40,299 nt of DNA from CAZPMT01 sp964587655 (GTDB lineage Bacteria; Hydrogenedentota; Hydrogenedentia; Hydrogenedentales; SLHB01): assembly GCA_964587655.1 (NCBI GenBank), contig CAZPMT010000040.1, positions 1 to 40,299 on the forward strand, in the 5' to 3' direction. Positions 31,879 through 38,959 of the stretch are shown here, in pieces. Numbering within the stretch: position 1 is the stretch's first letter; the number at the start of each line of letters is the position of its first letter. A program made the position numbers and the translations under genes. Under the pieces are notes generated by a model, which made no database searches, was not told where the DNA came from, and saw nothing but the letters and a program-made list of their open reading frames with translations.

Positions 31879-33759
31879 TTGATTCAGGCGCAGAGACCTA
31901 TACTGAAATCCAAAATCTCAGCGCAGCAGGCGCTGGCCATTGCCGCATTTCTCCTGCTCCTCTCCCCCGCTTCGTTTGCGTTCGACGTGTTGGGAACCGT
32001 CGTTGATCCGAAGGAGCAGAGCATTGCCGGGACGGATGTCTGGCTGAGCCAAGACCGGTACGTCAAGCACACGAAGACCGATGCCCAAGGGGCTTTCAAG
32101 TTTTCAGAAGTGGCGCCGCGGCCCGCCGAGATCATTGCACGCAAGGAGGGGTTTGCGATCGGAGGCATGGTGGTATCGGTCATCGGGCCGGGGAGCGTCA
32201 AGGTGTCTTTGTACGAGCCGGACGTTGTCAAACTGCGGATCAAGAACCAAGCATATGAGCCGCTGGCCGGCGCGTACGTGAGAACGATGTTCGTCGCGGA
32301 CAGTTTCAACGTGCCCGTCGAGGATCTCGTTGCGCAAGGCTTCCCTGCTATCAGGAGCGACGATGACGGCCATATGACGCTTCCGGAGCTGCCGCGCGGC
32401 ACGCATGTTCGGTTCGTCGTGGGTCATCGCGACCACGCCAACGCGTCCGTGGCCTATCTGCCCGTGGGAGGGAAAGAGCAGACGATCCTGTTGTATCCAG
32501 GCGTGAAGCTGCGGGGGCGTGTGACCTGCGACGGGAAAGGCGTCGAACATGCGCGCGTCGTCGTGTCAAAGATCGGCGCGGGCGCGCAGCGTGATGCCGC
32601 GGAGGCGCTCACGGACCCGGAAGGTTTCTACAACGTGGCCGTGGAACCGGGCGAGTACTTCACAACGGTGCGGCATCCGCAATACGCGTCGCCGAGGGCG
32701 CAACACGTGGTCGTGCAATTGGAGGCGGAACGGAACGTCGTGGATCTGGCCCTGGAACGGCCGCGCGCCATTGAAGGCGCGGTGCTGTATCCCGACGGGA
32801 AGCCCTGTTCCGGCATATCGGTGTCGTATTGGATCGGCTCGGACCTTTACCAGGAAGTCATGACGCAGACGGACGGACTGTTTCGCTTGCTGACGCCGCC
32901 GTTGGACGGACGGATCCGAATCCTCCCGCCCAACGGCTACATGACGGAGAACCTCGGCGACATTTCGGTGACGGGATCATTGAAGTCGGAGACAAAGCTT
33001 GCCCCGATCAAGCTTCTTGCGCTCCCCTCGGTCGAGGGGAGAGTGTTGAACGCGGACGGCAAGCCGGAACCGAACGTACTGATCTCTTCGCGGGGTCTCA
33101 CGCCGCCTTTGTGGCTGATCACGGACACCGAAGGACGGTTCAAGATTCAGCTTGCCCAGGCGCCCCAGGAAGGCAAGGCCACTTTCCGGGCGGAGCACGC
33201 CCAGCGTTTCCTACGATGCGATTTCGAGGTCTCGTTCAAGGAGCCGAAGCCCGTTGCCGCAACACTCGCGTCTTTTGAGCCCGATACCGCGTCGCGCGAG
33301 ATACCCAAAGGGGAAAACGACCTGACGCCGATGGTAGGCGCCCAAGCCCCGGAGATCGAGTGTGACCACTGGTTCAACTCCTCTCCACTGTCGCTTCAAT
33401 CGCTTCGCGGAAAGGTGATCGTCCTCGCGTTCTGGGGCGGGTTCGACCTGCGCGGCCCCATACTCGACTGCATCGAGGAACTCCGCGCGCTCAACGACCT
33501 TCTCCGGGACGTCGATGACGTCGCCATCGTATGCGTACACGACAACGGGAAGGAGATCGATGAGATCCAACGGTATATCGAGGCATGCCGGATTTCTTTC
33601 CCGATGGGACGCGATACCGAGGCGTTCAAGACGTACCAAGTCTATGGAATCCACAATATCCCGCAGATCGTGTTGATTGACAAACGGGGCGCGTTGCGGT
33701 TCTTCCAAGTGGATGGCCGGTTGCTCGAACTGATCAAGACCCTGCGCAGGGAGGGATAG
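31879..33759 (+). CDS. Secreted protein with carboxypeptidase-regulatory-like repeats and a C-terminal thioredoxin-like domain without CXXC
   Basis: The protein has 626 residues. I choose TTG 31879 because AAGGAAA (31865-31871) precedes it and it yields a proper signal peptide (MIQAQRPILKSKISAQQALA, then a hydrophobic stretch to SFAF). A GTG at 31825 would overlap the previous gene and lacks a site. Several CarboxypepD_reg/CNA-B-like beta-sandwiches follow (VLGTVVDPKEQSIAGTDVWL; LRGRVTCDGKGVEHARVVVS; EGRVLNADGKPEPNVLISSR). From about residue 490 a TlpA/AhpC-like thioredoxin fold appears (LRGKVIVLAFWGGFDLRGP, then NIPQIVLIDKRGALRFFQVD). The active-site CXXC is replaced by W519-GGF, so it is not a normal disulfide oxidoreductase. 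It may be a binding or scaffold domain. The gene faces rpsT. Confidence 0.7.
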   Translation: MIQAQRPILKSKISAQQALAIAAFLLLLSPASFAFDVLGTVVDPKEQSIAGTDVWLSQDRYVKHTKTDAQGAFKFSEVAPRPAEIIARKEGFAIGGMVVSVIGPGSVKVSLYEPDVVKLRIKNQAYEPLAGAYVRTMFVADSFNVPVEDLVAQGFPAIRSDDDGHMTLPELPRGTHVRFVVGHRDHANASVAYLPVGGKEQTILLYPGVKLRGRVTCDGKGVEHARVVVSKIGAGAQRDAAEALTDPEGFYNVAVEPGEYFTTVRHPQYASPRAQHVVVQLEAERNVVDLALERPRAIEGAVLYPDGKPCSGISVSYWIGSDLYQEVMTQTDGLFRLLTPPLDGRIRILPPNGYMTENLGDISVTGSLKSETKLAPIKLLALPSVEGRVLNADGKPEPNVLISSRGLTPPLWLITDTEGRFKIQLAQAPQEGKATFRAEHAQRFLRCDFEVSFKEPKPVAATLASFEPDTASREIPKGENDLTPMVGAQAPEIECDHWFNSSPLSLQSLRGKVIVLAFWGGFDLRGPILDCIEELRALNDLLRDVDDVAIVCVHDNGKEIDEIQRYIEACRISFPMGRDTEAFKTYQVYGIHNIPQIVLIDKRGALRFFQVDGRLLELIKTLRREG

Positions 33760-33763
33760 AAAG

Positions 33764-33791
33764 AGCCGCGAGAGAAGGCTCTCTCGCGGCT
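33764..33791. terminator. Bidirectional intrinsic terminator-like hairpin between convergent genes
   Basis: Perfect 12-bp arms (AGCCGCGAGAGA at 33764-33775 and its complement at 33780-33791) enclose loop AGGC. It starts 5 bp after the stop of the plus-strand gene and 21 bp after the rpsT stop on the minus strand. The flanks have short T-rich tails (CTTTC on the minus side, TTTCC overlapping the plus-side end), so it could stop transcripts from both sides. Confidence 0.8.
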
Positions 33792-33811
33792 TCCGCTCGA
33801 ATTGGGAAATG

Positions 33812-34072
33812 CTACATCGCCGCGGCGGCGCGCTGCAAGGTGGATTTCTTGCGCGACGCGCTGTTCCGGTGAATGATGCCCTTTGAAGCAGCCTGGTCGA
33901 TCTCCGCCAGTGCTCCGGGAAGAAGGGCCTTGACCTTCTCGGCGTCCTTGGCCTCAATCGCGGCCATGGCCTGCTTGACGTACGTCCGCAAACGGGACTT
34001 CACCGTAACGTTGCGTTGACGCCGGAGCTCATTCGTTACATTGCGTTTCTTGGACGACTTAATGTTAGCCAT
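33812..34072 (-). CDS. rpsT: 30S ribosomal protein S20
   Basis: The protein has 86 residues: it begins MANIKSSKKRNVTNELRRQR, includes KSRLRTYVKQAMAAIEAKD and ASKGIIHRNSASRKKS, and is basic and helical throughout. This is the standard S20 pattern and length; S20 binds 16S rRNA early in assembly of the small subunit. Reading on the minus strand, GGAAGAG precedes the ATG at 34072. A good promoter (34151-34180) gives a leader of about 70 nt, and a shared hairpin lies after the stop. It stands alone between a secreted-protein gene and the sensor-kinase gene. In many bacteria S20 regulates its own synthesis, but no specific site is visible here. Confidence 0.97.
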   Translation of the reverse strand: MANIKSSKKRNVTNELRRQRNVTVKSRLRTYVKQAMAAIEAKDAEKVKALLPGALAEIDQAASKGIIHRNSASRKKSTLQRAAAAM

Positions 34073-34150
34073 GCTCTCTTCCTATACAAAACTCACATCG
34101 TGCAAGCCCGCCGCACAATCGCGGCGCTGCTGCCTTTCTGACGAAGAGCG

Positions 34151-34180
34151 ATCATACCAAACAGCGGGAATCGCTGTCAA
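34151..34180 (-). promoter_or_regulatory. Sigma70-type promoter for rpsT
   Basis: On the minus strand TTGACA (34180-34175) is followed after 18 bp by TATGAT (34156-34151), a near-consensus pair about 80 bp upstream of rpsT. The leader between it and the start was not recognised as a known riboswitch. Confidence 0.75.
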
Positions 34181-34304
34181 ACCAGCGCACGCACCGCGCT
34201 GCACGCTCCCGAATTGCGGCACAATAGCTCGTCTCGGTGGCTGATTCGCTTGGCTCGCCTGGGAAAGAGTAAGATAGTGTAGAGTGAGGCATCAAGGGCA
34301 CGCG

Positions 34305-35894
34305 ATGGTGATGCGCCGGGACATATTGGGCAGGTGGGCTTCGTCCGTTATCTGGCAGGTGTTGTCCGTCCCCATTTTCGTGAAGGTGTTGGGGATCGGC
34401 ATGCTGGTGACGATGCTGTTCGGAACGGTGGCGTTTTTTCAGATTCGGACGGGGATGTTTCATACCCATTATCAGGTGCACGCGGAGACGGCGCTGTCGG
34501 TTGCCACTGCTCTGGCGTCGCGCATCGAGCGATTCGCGGCGGCCAGGGACTGCGCCGCGTTGGACCGTGAGATCAACCAGACGATCGAGTCGTTTCCCGA
34601 TGTCCGCTATGTGGTGGTGCAGGACAAGCCGGGCCGGATACTGTCGCACGGATTCACGTTCCCAACCGAAGCGCCGCCGGATCTGCTGGAGCGGGGTGAG
34701 GACTTGTGCGCCGCGTGCCATACCACCCTTTCTCCGACGGAGATCCCGAGGGATCTCCTCGAGATCTCCCCCCATGTGATTATCCCGAAGGGGAGTATCA
34801 GGGCCTATCAACGCCCCGGCGGGTTGGTTCTCGAAGTAACCCTCCCGGTAGGCGATGGTCAAGCGGGTTCCGTGCGCCTGGGTGTTGGAGACACGATCAT
34901 TGCGCGGGAGATGGCCAAGATCACGCGGTCTCTGTTATGGAGCCTCGCGCTGTGCCTTGCGGTCAGCTTGTCTTTATCTCTAGCCCTCGCTTTCGTCTTG
35001 GTCAGGCCGGTTCACAACCTGGTCCAAACGACAAACCGCCTCCGGGCGGAGGATTTTCGGGCGCGTGCAGACATCTTCTCCGGCGACGAGGTGGGCCAGT
35101 TGGCCAGCGTATTCAACCAGATGGCGGAGGGCCTCGAGCGTTATCGGCGCGAGGTGCAGGAAAAGGAAGCGGACCGGATCTCGCTTATCGGAAAGATCGT
35201 TCAGGCCCAGGAAGATGAGCGGAAAAATGTGGCGCGCGAGTTGCACGACCAACTGGGCCAGTCGCTTACCAGCATGTTGTTGACCATCGAATCGGCATTC
35301 AAGGACGCACCGCTCCTTCGCGAGACGTGTGACAAAGTCACAAGCGAAATCCGACGCCTCATCGACGAAGTGCGGAACCTTGCGTGGCAGGTGCGCCCGT
35401 CCATCCTGGATGATTACGGTCTCGACAGCGCCCTGGCCCGGTACGTCGAGGAAATGTCGCGGCGCGCGGGCTTCCCGTTCGACTATCAGTGCGTGGGTTC
35501 CGAGGGCGCTCCGCGCCTGCCCGACCGCATTGAGGTCACCTTGTACCGCATTGCGCAGGAGGGCATCACTAACATCATGCGGCACGCGGAGGCTACACAG
35601 GCCAGTATCGTCCTGCTTACACACGACCACGAGGTAAGTCTTATCGTCGAGGACAATGGAAGAGGTTTCGATGTCGCGGCCGTTGAAAGGGGATTGAGAA
35701 GCGGCCAAGAGCGCCAGCCTCCTCTCGGACTCATCGGGATGAAGGAGCGGGCGGCGCTTGTCGGCGGCGACTTCGCCGTGGACTCACAACCTGGAAAAGG
35801 GACAACGGTCCGTGTCAGAATACCCATACTCGTGGGTATTGATCGTGATACCCCCGCCGAGGGAGAGGAGACGGATCACAACCATGGCCATTAG
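34305..35894 (+). CDS. NarX/DegS-type sensor histidine kinase with a c-heme motif in the periplasmic sensor
   Basis: The protein has 529 residues. AAGGG (34294-34298) precedes ATG 34305. A first membrane helix (about 17-45, VPIFVKVLGIGMLVTMLFG) is followed by a periplasmic sensor region (about 46-207) that contains CAACH at 135-139, a CXXCH site for covalent heme c. A second helix follows (about 208-232, LLWSLALCLAVSLSLSLALA), then HAMP (RPVHNLVQTTNRLRAED), a coiled linker, and a HisKA_3 dimerisation domain with His314 in ARELHDQLGQSLTSMLL. The ATPase has VEDNGRGFD and LGLIGMKERAALVGG. Heme attached in the sensor suggests redox, nitric oxide or oxygen sensing. The regulator gene overlaps its 3' end by 11 bp, and a multiheme cytochrome complex follows, which fits control of respiration. 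Confidence 0.9.
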   Translation: MVMRRDILGRWASSVIWQVLSVPIFVKVLGIGMLVTMLFGTVAFFQIRTGMFHTHYQVHAETALSVATALASRIERFAAARDCAALDREINQTIESFPDVRYVVVQDKPGRILSHGFTFPTEAPPDLLERGEDLCAACHTTLSPTEIPRDLLEISPHVIIPKGSIRAYQRPGGLVLEVTLPVGDGQAGSVRLGVGDTIIAREMAKITRSLLWSLALCLAVSLSLSLALAFVLVRPVHNLVQTTNRLRAEDFRARADIFSGDEVGQLASVFNQMAEGLERYRREVQEKEADRISLIGKIVQAQEDERKNVARELHDQLGQSLTSMLLTIESAFKDAPLLRETCDKVTSEIRRLIDEVRNLAWQVRPSILDDYGLDSALARYVEEMSRRAGFPFDYQCVGSEGAPRLPDRIEVTLYRIAQEGITNIMRHAEATQASIVLLTHDHEVSLIVEDNGRGFDVAAVERGLRSGQERQPPLGLIGMKERAALVGGDFAVDSQPGKGTTVRVRIPILVGIDRDTPAEGEETDHNHGH

Positions 35895-36537
35895 GGTTTT
35901 TATAGCGGACGATCACGCCGTTCTTCGCAGCGGACTCCGAGCCCTGCTCGAACGGGAACCCGACATCAGCGTCGTGGGGGAAGCCGTATCGGGTCTCGAT
36001 ACGCTGCGCGCGATCGAAGAGATAACCGTGGACGTGCTTCTGCTCGACATCAGTATGCCCGGGCTGCCGGGAGCGCGAACGGCCCAGGAGTTGCTGCGTA
36101 GGCGGCCCTCTTTGGCCATCGTGGTCCTCACGATGCACGAGGACGAATACTATTTGCAGGAAATGCTGCGCATCGGCGTTCGCGGGTACGTCCTGAAAAA
36201 ATCATCGGGCACCGAGTTGGTGCACGCGATACGCGCCGCATACCGGGGCGACAGTTATATCGACCCCGCTTTGGCCAGTCTTGTTATCTCGCCCTACGTC
36301 GGGAAGCCGGCAACGAAAGAACCGGGCCGTATCGGGATACTAACGCCGCGTGAACAAGAGGTTTGCCGGCTCCTTGCCTACGGCTATACAAATGCGGAAG
36401 TCGCGGAGAAACTCTTCATCTCGGACCGAACCGTCGAGACTCATAGGACCAATATTATGGGAAAACTCGGCCTCAAGAGCCGCGCCGAGCTGGTCCGTTT
36501 CGCCATCGACAACGGCCTTTTCAAGGTTGAGGAGTGA
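35884..36537 (+). CDS. NarL/FixJ-family response regulator
   Basis: The protein has 217 residues. ATG 35884 lies in the overlap with the kinase gene. GAGGAG (35865-35870) is 13 bases upstream, and translational coupling with the kinase is likely. The receiver domain (1-120) has Asp9/Asp10 and the phosphoacceptor Asp55 in VLLLDISMPG, and the conserved Lys in GYVLKKSSG. The output domain from about residue 150 is a LuxR-type helix-turn-helix (LTPREQEVCRLLAYGYTNAE, then ISDRTVETHRTNIMGKLGLK). It should be phosphorylated by the heme-sensor kinase and act as a DNA-binding activator or repressor. The adjoining redox-complex genes after palindrome copy 5 are the obvious candidate targets. Confidence 0.93.
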   Translation: MAIRVFIADDHAVLRSGLRALLEREPDISVVGEAVSGLDTLRAIEEITVDVLLLDISMPGLPGARTAQELLRRRPSLAIVVLTMHEDEYYLQEMLRIGVRGYVLKKSSGTELVHAIRAAYRGDSYIDPALASLVISPYVGKPATKEPGRIGILTPREQEVCRLLAYGYTNAEVAEKLFISDRTVETHRTNIMGKLGLKSRAELVRFAIDNGLFKVEE

Positions 36538-36556
36538 AATCCTCGCAGGTCCTCCC

Positions 36557-36584
36557 CACAGTTTGTCAAGCCACGACAAACTGT
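36557..36584. repeat. 29-bp palindrome, copy 5
   Basis: The left arm CACAGTTTGTC (36557-36567) is complete; the right arm GACAAACTGT (36575-36584) is followed by A instead of G. The spacer is AAGCCAC, a one-base variant of copy 1. It lies 19 bp after the response-regulator stop and may mark the boundary between the two operons. Confidence 0.82.
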
Positions 36585-36672
36585 AACGAGGGCCGTTTCT
36601 GCGTGTTTTTGCCGGATAGCATCCCGCCTCAAATACCGGCGTTCCACTGAGGTCACTCTCCAAACCTACAGG

Positions 36673-36678
36673 TATAAT
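36673..36678 (+). promoter_or_regulatory. Candidate -10 box upstream of the redox-complex operon
   Basis: A perfect TATAAT lies 66 bp before the ferredoxin start, but the -35 region at 17 bp (AGGTCA) is poor. A promoter that needs an activator, such as the neighbouring NarL-type regulator, would look like this. Confidence 0.35.
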
Positions 36679-36743
36679 CATGTGAAGGGATGTGTTTTCC
36701 CGTGCAGTATATTGAGCACCATGTAGTTGTAGTGGGGCAGTAA

Positions 36744-37661
36744 ATGAAGTGCGATAGGCGTCAGTTTTTCAGTGCCGTGGGGGTTGGGGTGGCGGGCCTT
36801 TGTGGCGCCGCCGTGGCGGAAACACCTCGCAGTGAAGACGTGTCAGACGGCATGGGCATGCTGGTCGATACGACGGAATGCATCGGGTGCCGGAAATGCG
36901 AGTGGGCGTGCGCGAAGGCGAACGGTCTCACGGAACTCCCGGTGGAAGCGTACGAAGACGCCGCCGTGTTCGATCAGCCGCGCCGGATGACCGCCGACGC
37001 GTACACCGTGGTCAATCGCTATCCGAACCCCGCCGATCCCGCAAAGCCGATCTTCGCCAAAGTCCAGTGCATGCACTGTCTGAAGCCCGCGTGCGCATCG
37101 GCGTGTATTGTGGGGGCGCTGCGGCGTCAGGAAAGCGGCGCGGTAACGTACGACGCCTGGAAATGCATGGGCTGCCGATACTGCATGGTGGCGTGCCCCT
37201 TCCAAGTCCCGGCCTACGAATACGACAACCCGCTGACTCCCATGGTGCGGAAGTGCACCTTCTGTTTCGAGCGCGTCATGACGGAGAACAAGAAGCCCGC
37301 ATGCGCGGAGATCTGTCCGCCCATGTGTCTCACCTTCGCAAAACGGAGCGAGTTGCTCGGTCTGGCGCGCGAAAAGATCGCCTCCAACACCGAGCGCTAC
37401 GTCCAGCACGTTTACGGCGAACGCGAAGTCGGCGGCACGTCGTGGATGTACCTGACCGGACAGCCTGCAACGCAGTTGGGCATGCTTGAACTGGGCGAGA
37501 AACCCATCCCGCAACTCACCGAAACGATCCAGCACAGTGTCTTCAAGTTCGGCGTGCCTCCGCTGCTGCTCTTCGGTCTGCTCGGAGCGGCGATGAAAAC
37601 TCTTGGTAAGAACGAACCCGTAGATTCGGAGACAATGCCCTCCGAGGAGGAACAGGCATGA
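36744..37661 (+). CDS. TAT-exported four-cluster ferredoxin subunit (HybA/DsrO/NrfC-like) with C-terminal anchor
   Basis: The protein has 305 residues. AGTGGGGCAG (36731-36740) precedes ATG 36744. The start is a twin-arginine-type signal (MKCDRRQFFSAVGVGVAGLC). Four groups of cysteines follow: CIGCRKCEWAC, CMHCLKPACASAC, CMGCRYCMVAC, and CTFCFERVMTENKKPACAEI followed by Cys. These are the sixteen ligands for four [4Fe-4S] clusters seen in DmsB/HybA-type subunits. A hydrophobic helix near the end (FGVPPLLLFGLLGAAM) anchors it. The gene ends in ATGA overlap with the NrfD-like gene. It should pass electrons between the multiheme cytochrome and the membrane subunit, as in Hmc/Dsr-type transmembrane complexes. 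Confidence 0.92.
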   Translation: MKCDRRQFFSAVGVGVAGLCGAAVAETPRSEDVSDGMGMLVDTTECIGCRKCEWACAKANGLTELPVEAYEDAAVFDQPRRMTADAYTVVNRYPNPADPAKPIFAKVQCMHCLKPACASACIVGALRRQESGAVTYDAWKCMGCRYCMVACPFQVPAYEYDNPLTPMVRKCTFCFERVMTENKKPACAEICPPMCLTFAKRSELLGLAREKIASNTERYVQHVYGEREVGGTSWMYLTGQPATQLGMLELGEKPIPQLTETIQHSVFKFGVPPLLLFGLLGAAMKTLGKNEPVDSETMPSEEEQA

Positions 37662-38959
37662 GCGAACACGGCAAAGCCGCCCCGATGAAACTGAGCTTTT
37701 TCACACCGGGCGTTTTCACTTTGCTGGCCTTGATGGGAATCGGCGCGGGCACGGCCGTGTACCGGCTCGTGTTCGGCCTCGGGGCCGCCACCAACCTGAA
37801 CAATCAATTCCCGTGGGGTATCTGGATCGCGTTGGACGTTGCCACGGGCGTGGCCTTGGCCGCGGGCGGATTCACGACCGCGGCGCTCGCGCACATCTTC
37901 CATCGGCGCGAGTACGAAGCACTGGTGCGGCCGGCGTTGCTGACAGCCGTGCTCGGATACACGTTCGTCGTGCTGGGTCTGTTGATGGATCTGGGGCGGT
38001 ACTACAACGTTTGGCACCCGATGCTGCCCAGTATGTGGCAAGGAAACTCGGTGTTGTTCGAGGTCGGCATGTGCGTAATGGTGTACCTAAACGTGCTCTA
38101 TATCGAATTCACGCCGATTCTCTGCGAACGCTTTGTGGGCCGGGTGGACTTGCCCGGGCCGCTGGCGAGGCTCAACGATCTTATCGATATCGTGCTCCGA
38201 TTGGCACAAGGCCTGTTGGGCAAGGTGATGTTTCTGTTCATCATCGCCGGGGTCGTGCTGTCGTGCATGCACCAGTCCTCGCTCGGCGCACTGATGCTCA
38301 TCGCTCCGTACAAGGTGCATCCCCTGTGGTACACGCCCATTCTGCCGCTGCTGTTTCTCTTATCGGCGATGGCCGTCGGGTTCCCGATGGTGATATTCGA
38401 GTCTTTGCTGGCTTCCCGGTCGTTCGGGCGCAAACCCGAGATGCGCCTGCTCACGCCGCTCAGCCGCTTTGTCCTGATCTTTCTGGGCATCTACCTCGCC
38501 GCGAAGGTTTCCGACCTGATGATCCGGGAAGCTTACGGCAATCTGTTTGACGGGAGCGTAGCCTCGTACGCTTTCATGGCCGAGTTGGGTCTTGGAGTCA
38601 TCCTCCCGTTCGCATTGCTGCTCAGCGTCCATGTGCGGCGGTCGCCAGGAGGACTCCTCCTGGCCAGTACTTTGGTGGTGGGCGGCGTGGCCCTGAATCG
38701 GATCAATGTGTTTCTCGTGGCCTACAATCCCCCCTTCGCCACGACGCGCTATTTTCCGAGCCTCGGCGAGATCTTCATAACAGTGGGGCTTGTTGCGGGA
38801 TTGGTCTTCATGTATCGGACGCTGGTTATGCTTTTCCCGATTCTGCCCACAGTTTGTCGCGGTTTGACAAACTGTGCGGAAGAGGAATCGCATGCCTATG
38901 AAACCAGCCCGTCACGGGAACCTCTTCAGGTTCGAACGGATCCCTATGCATTGTCGTAG
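37658..38959 (+). CDS. NrfD/HybB-family integral membrane quinone-interacting subunit, with altered C-terminus
   Basis: The protein has 433 residues and starts in an ATGA overlap with the ferredoxin gene, where GAGGAGG (37642-37648) is the ribosome site. About ten membrane helices are visible (LLALMGIGAGTAVYRLVFGL; ALLTAVLGYTFVVLGLLMDL; MFLFIIAGVVLSCMHQSSLG; PLLFLLSAMAVGFPMVIFES). HQSSLGALMLIAPYKVHPLW is typical of HybB-like proteins in hydrogenase-2 and Hmc complexes. It should exchange electrons with the quinone pool. The last helix, up to VMLFPILP, is followed by about 35 residues encoded by palindrome copy 6 and by the start of the next gene (TVCRGLTNCAEEESHAYETS), which look like a read-through tail rather than native sequence. 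It overlaps the cytochrome gene by 68 bp. Confidence 0.9.
   Translation: MSEHGKAAPMKLSFFTPGVFTLLALMGIGAGTAVYRLVFGLGAATNLNNQFPWGIWIALDVATGVALAAGGFTTAALAHIFHRREYEALVRPALLTAVLGYTFVVLGLLMDLGRYYNVWHPMLPSMWQGNSVLFEVGMCVMVYLNVLYIEFTPILCERFVGRVDLPGPLARLNDLIDIVLRLAQGLLGKVMFLFIIAGVVLSCMHQSSLGALMLIAPYKVHPLWYTPILPLLFLLSAMAVGFPMVIFESLLASRSFGRKPEMRLLTPLSRFVLIFLGIYLAAKVSDLMIREAYGNLFDGSVASYAFMAELGLGVILPFALLLSVHVRRSPGGLLLASTLVVGGVALNRINVFLVAYNPPFATTRYFPSLGEIFITVGLVAGLVFMYRTLVMLFPILPTVCRGLTNCAEEESHAYETSPSREPLQVRTDPYALS
38848..38876. repeat. 29-bp palindrome, copy 6 inside the nrfD-like 3' end
   Basis: Perfect arms at 38848-38858 and 38866-38876, loop GCGGTTT. It encodes PTVCRGLTNC in the nrfD frame and ends 15 bp before the ATG of the cytochrome gene, right before its ribosome site. 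Confidence 0.85.
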
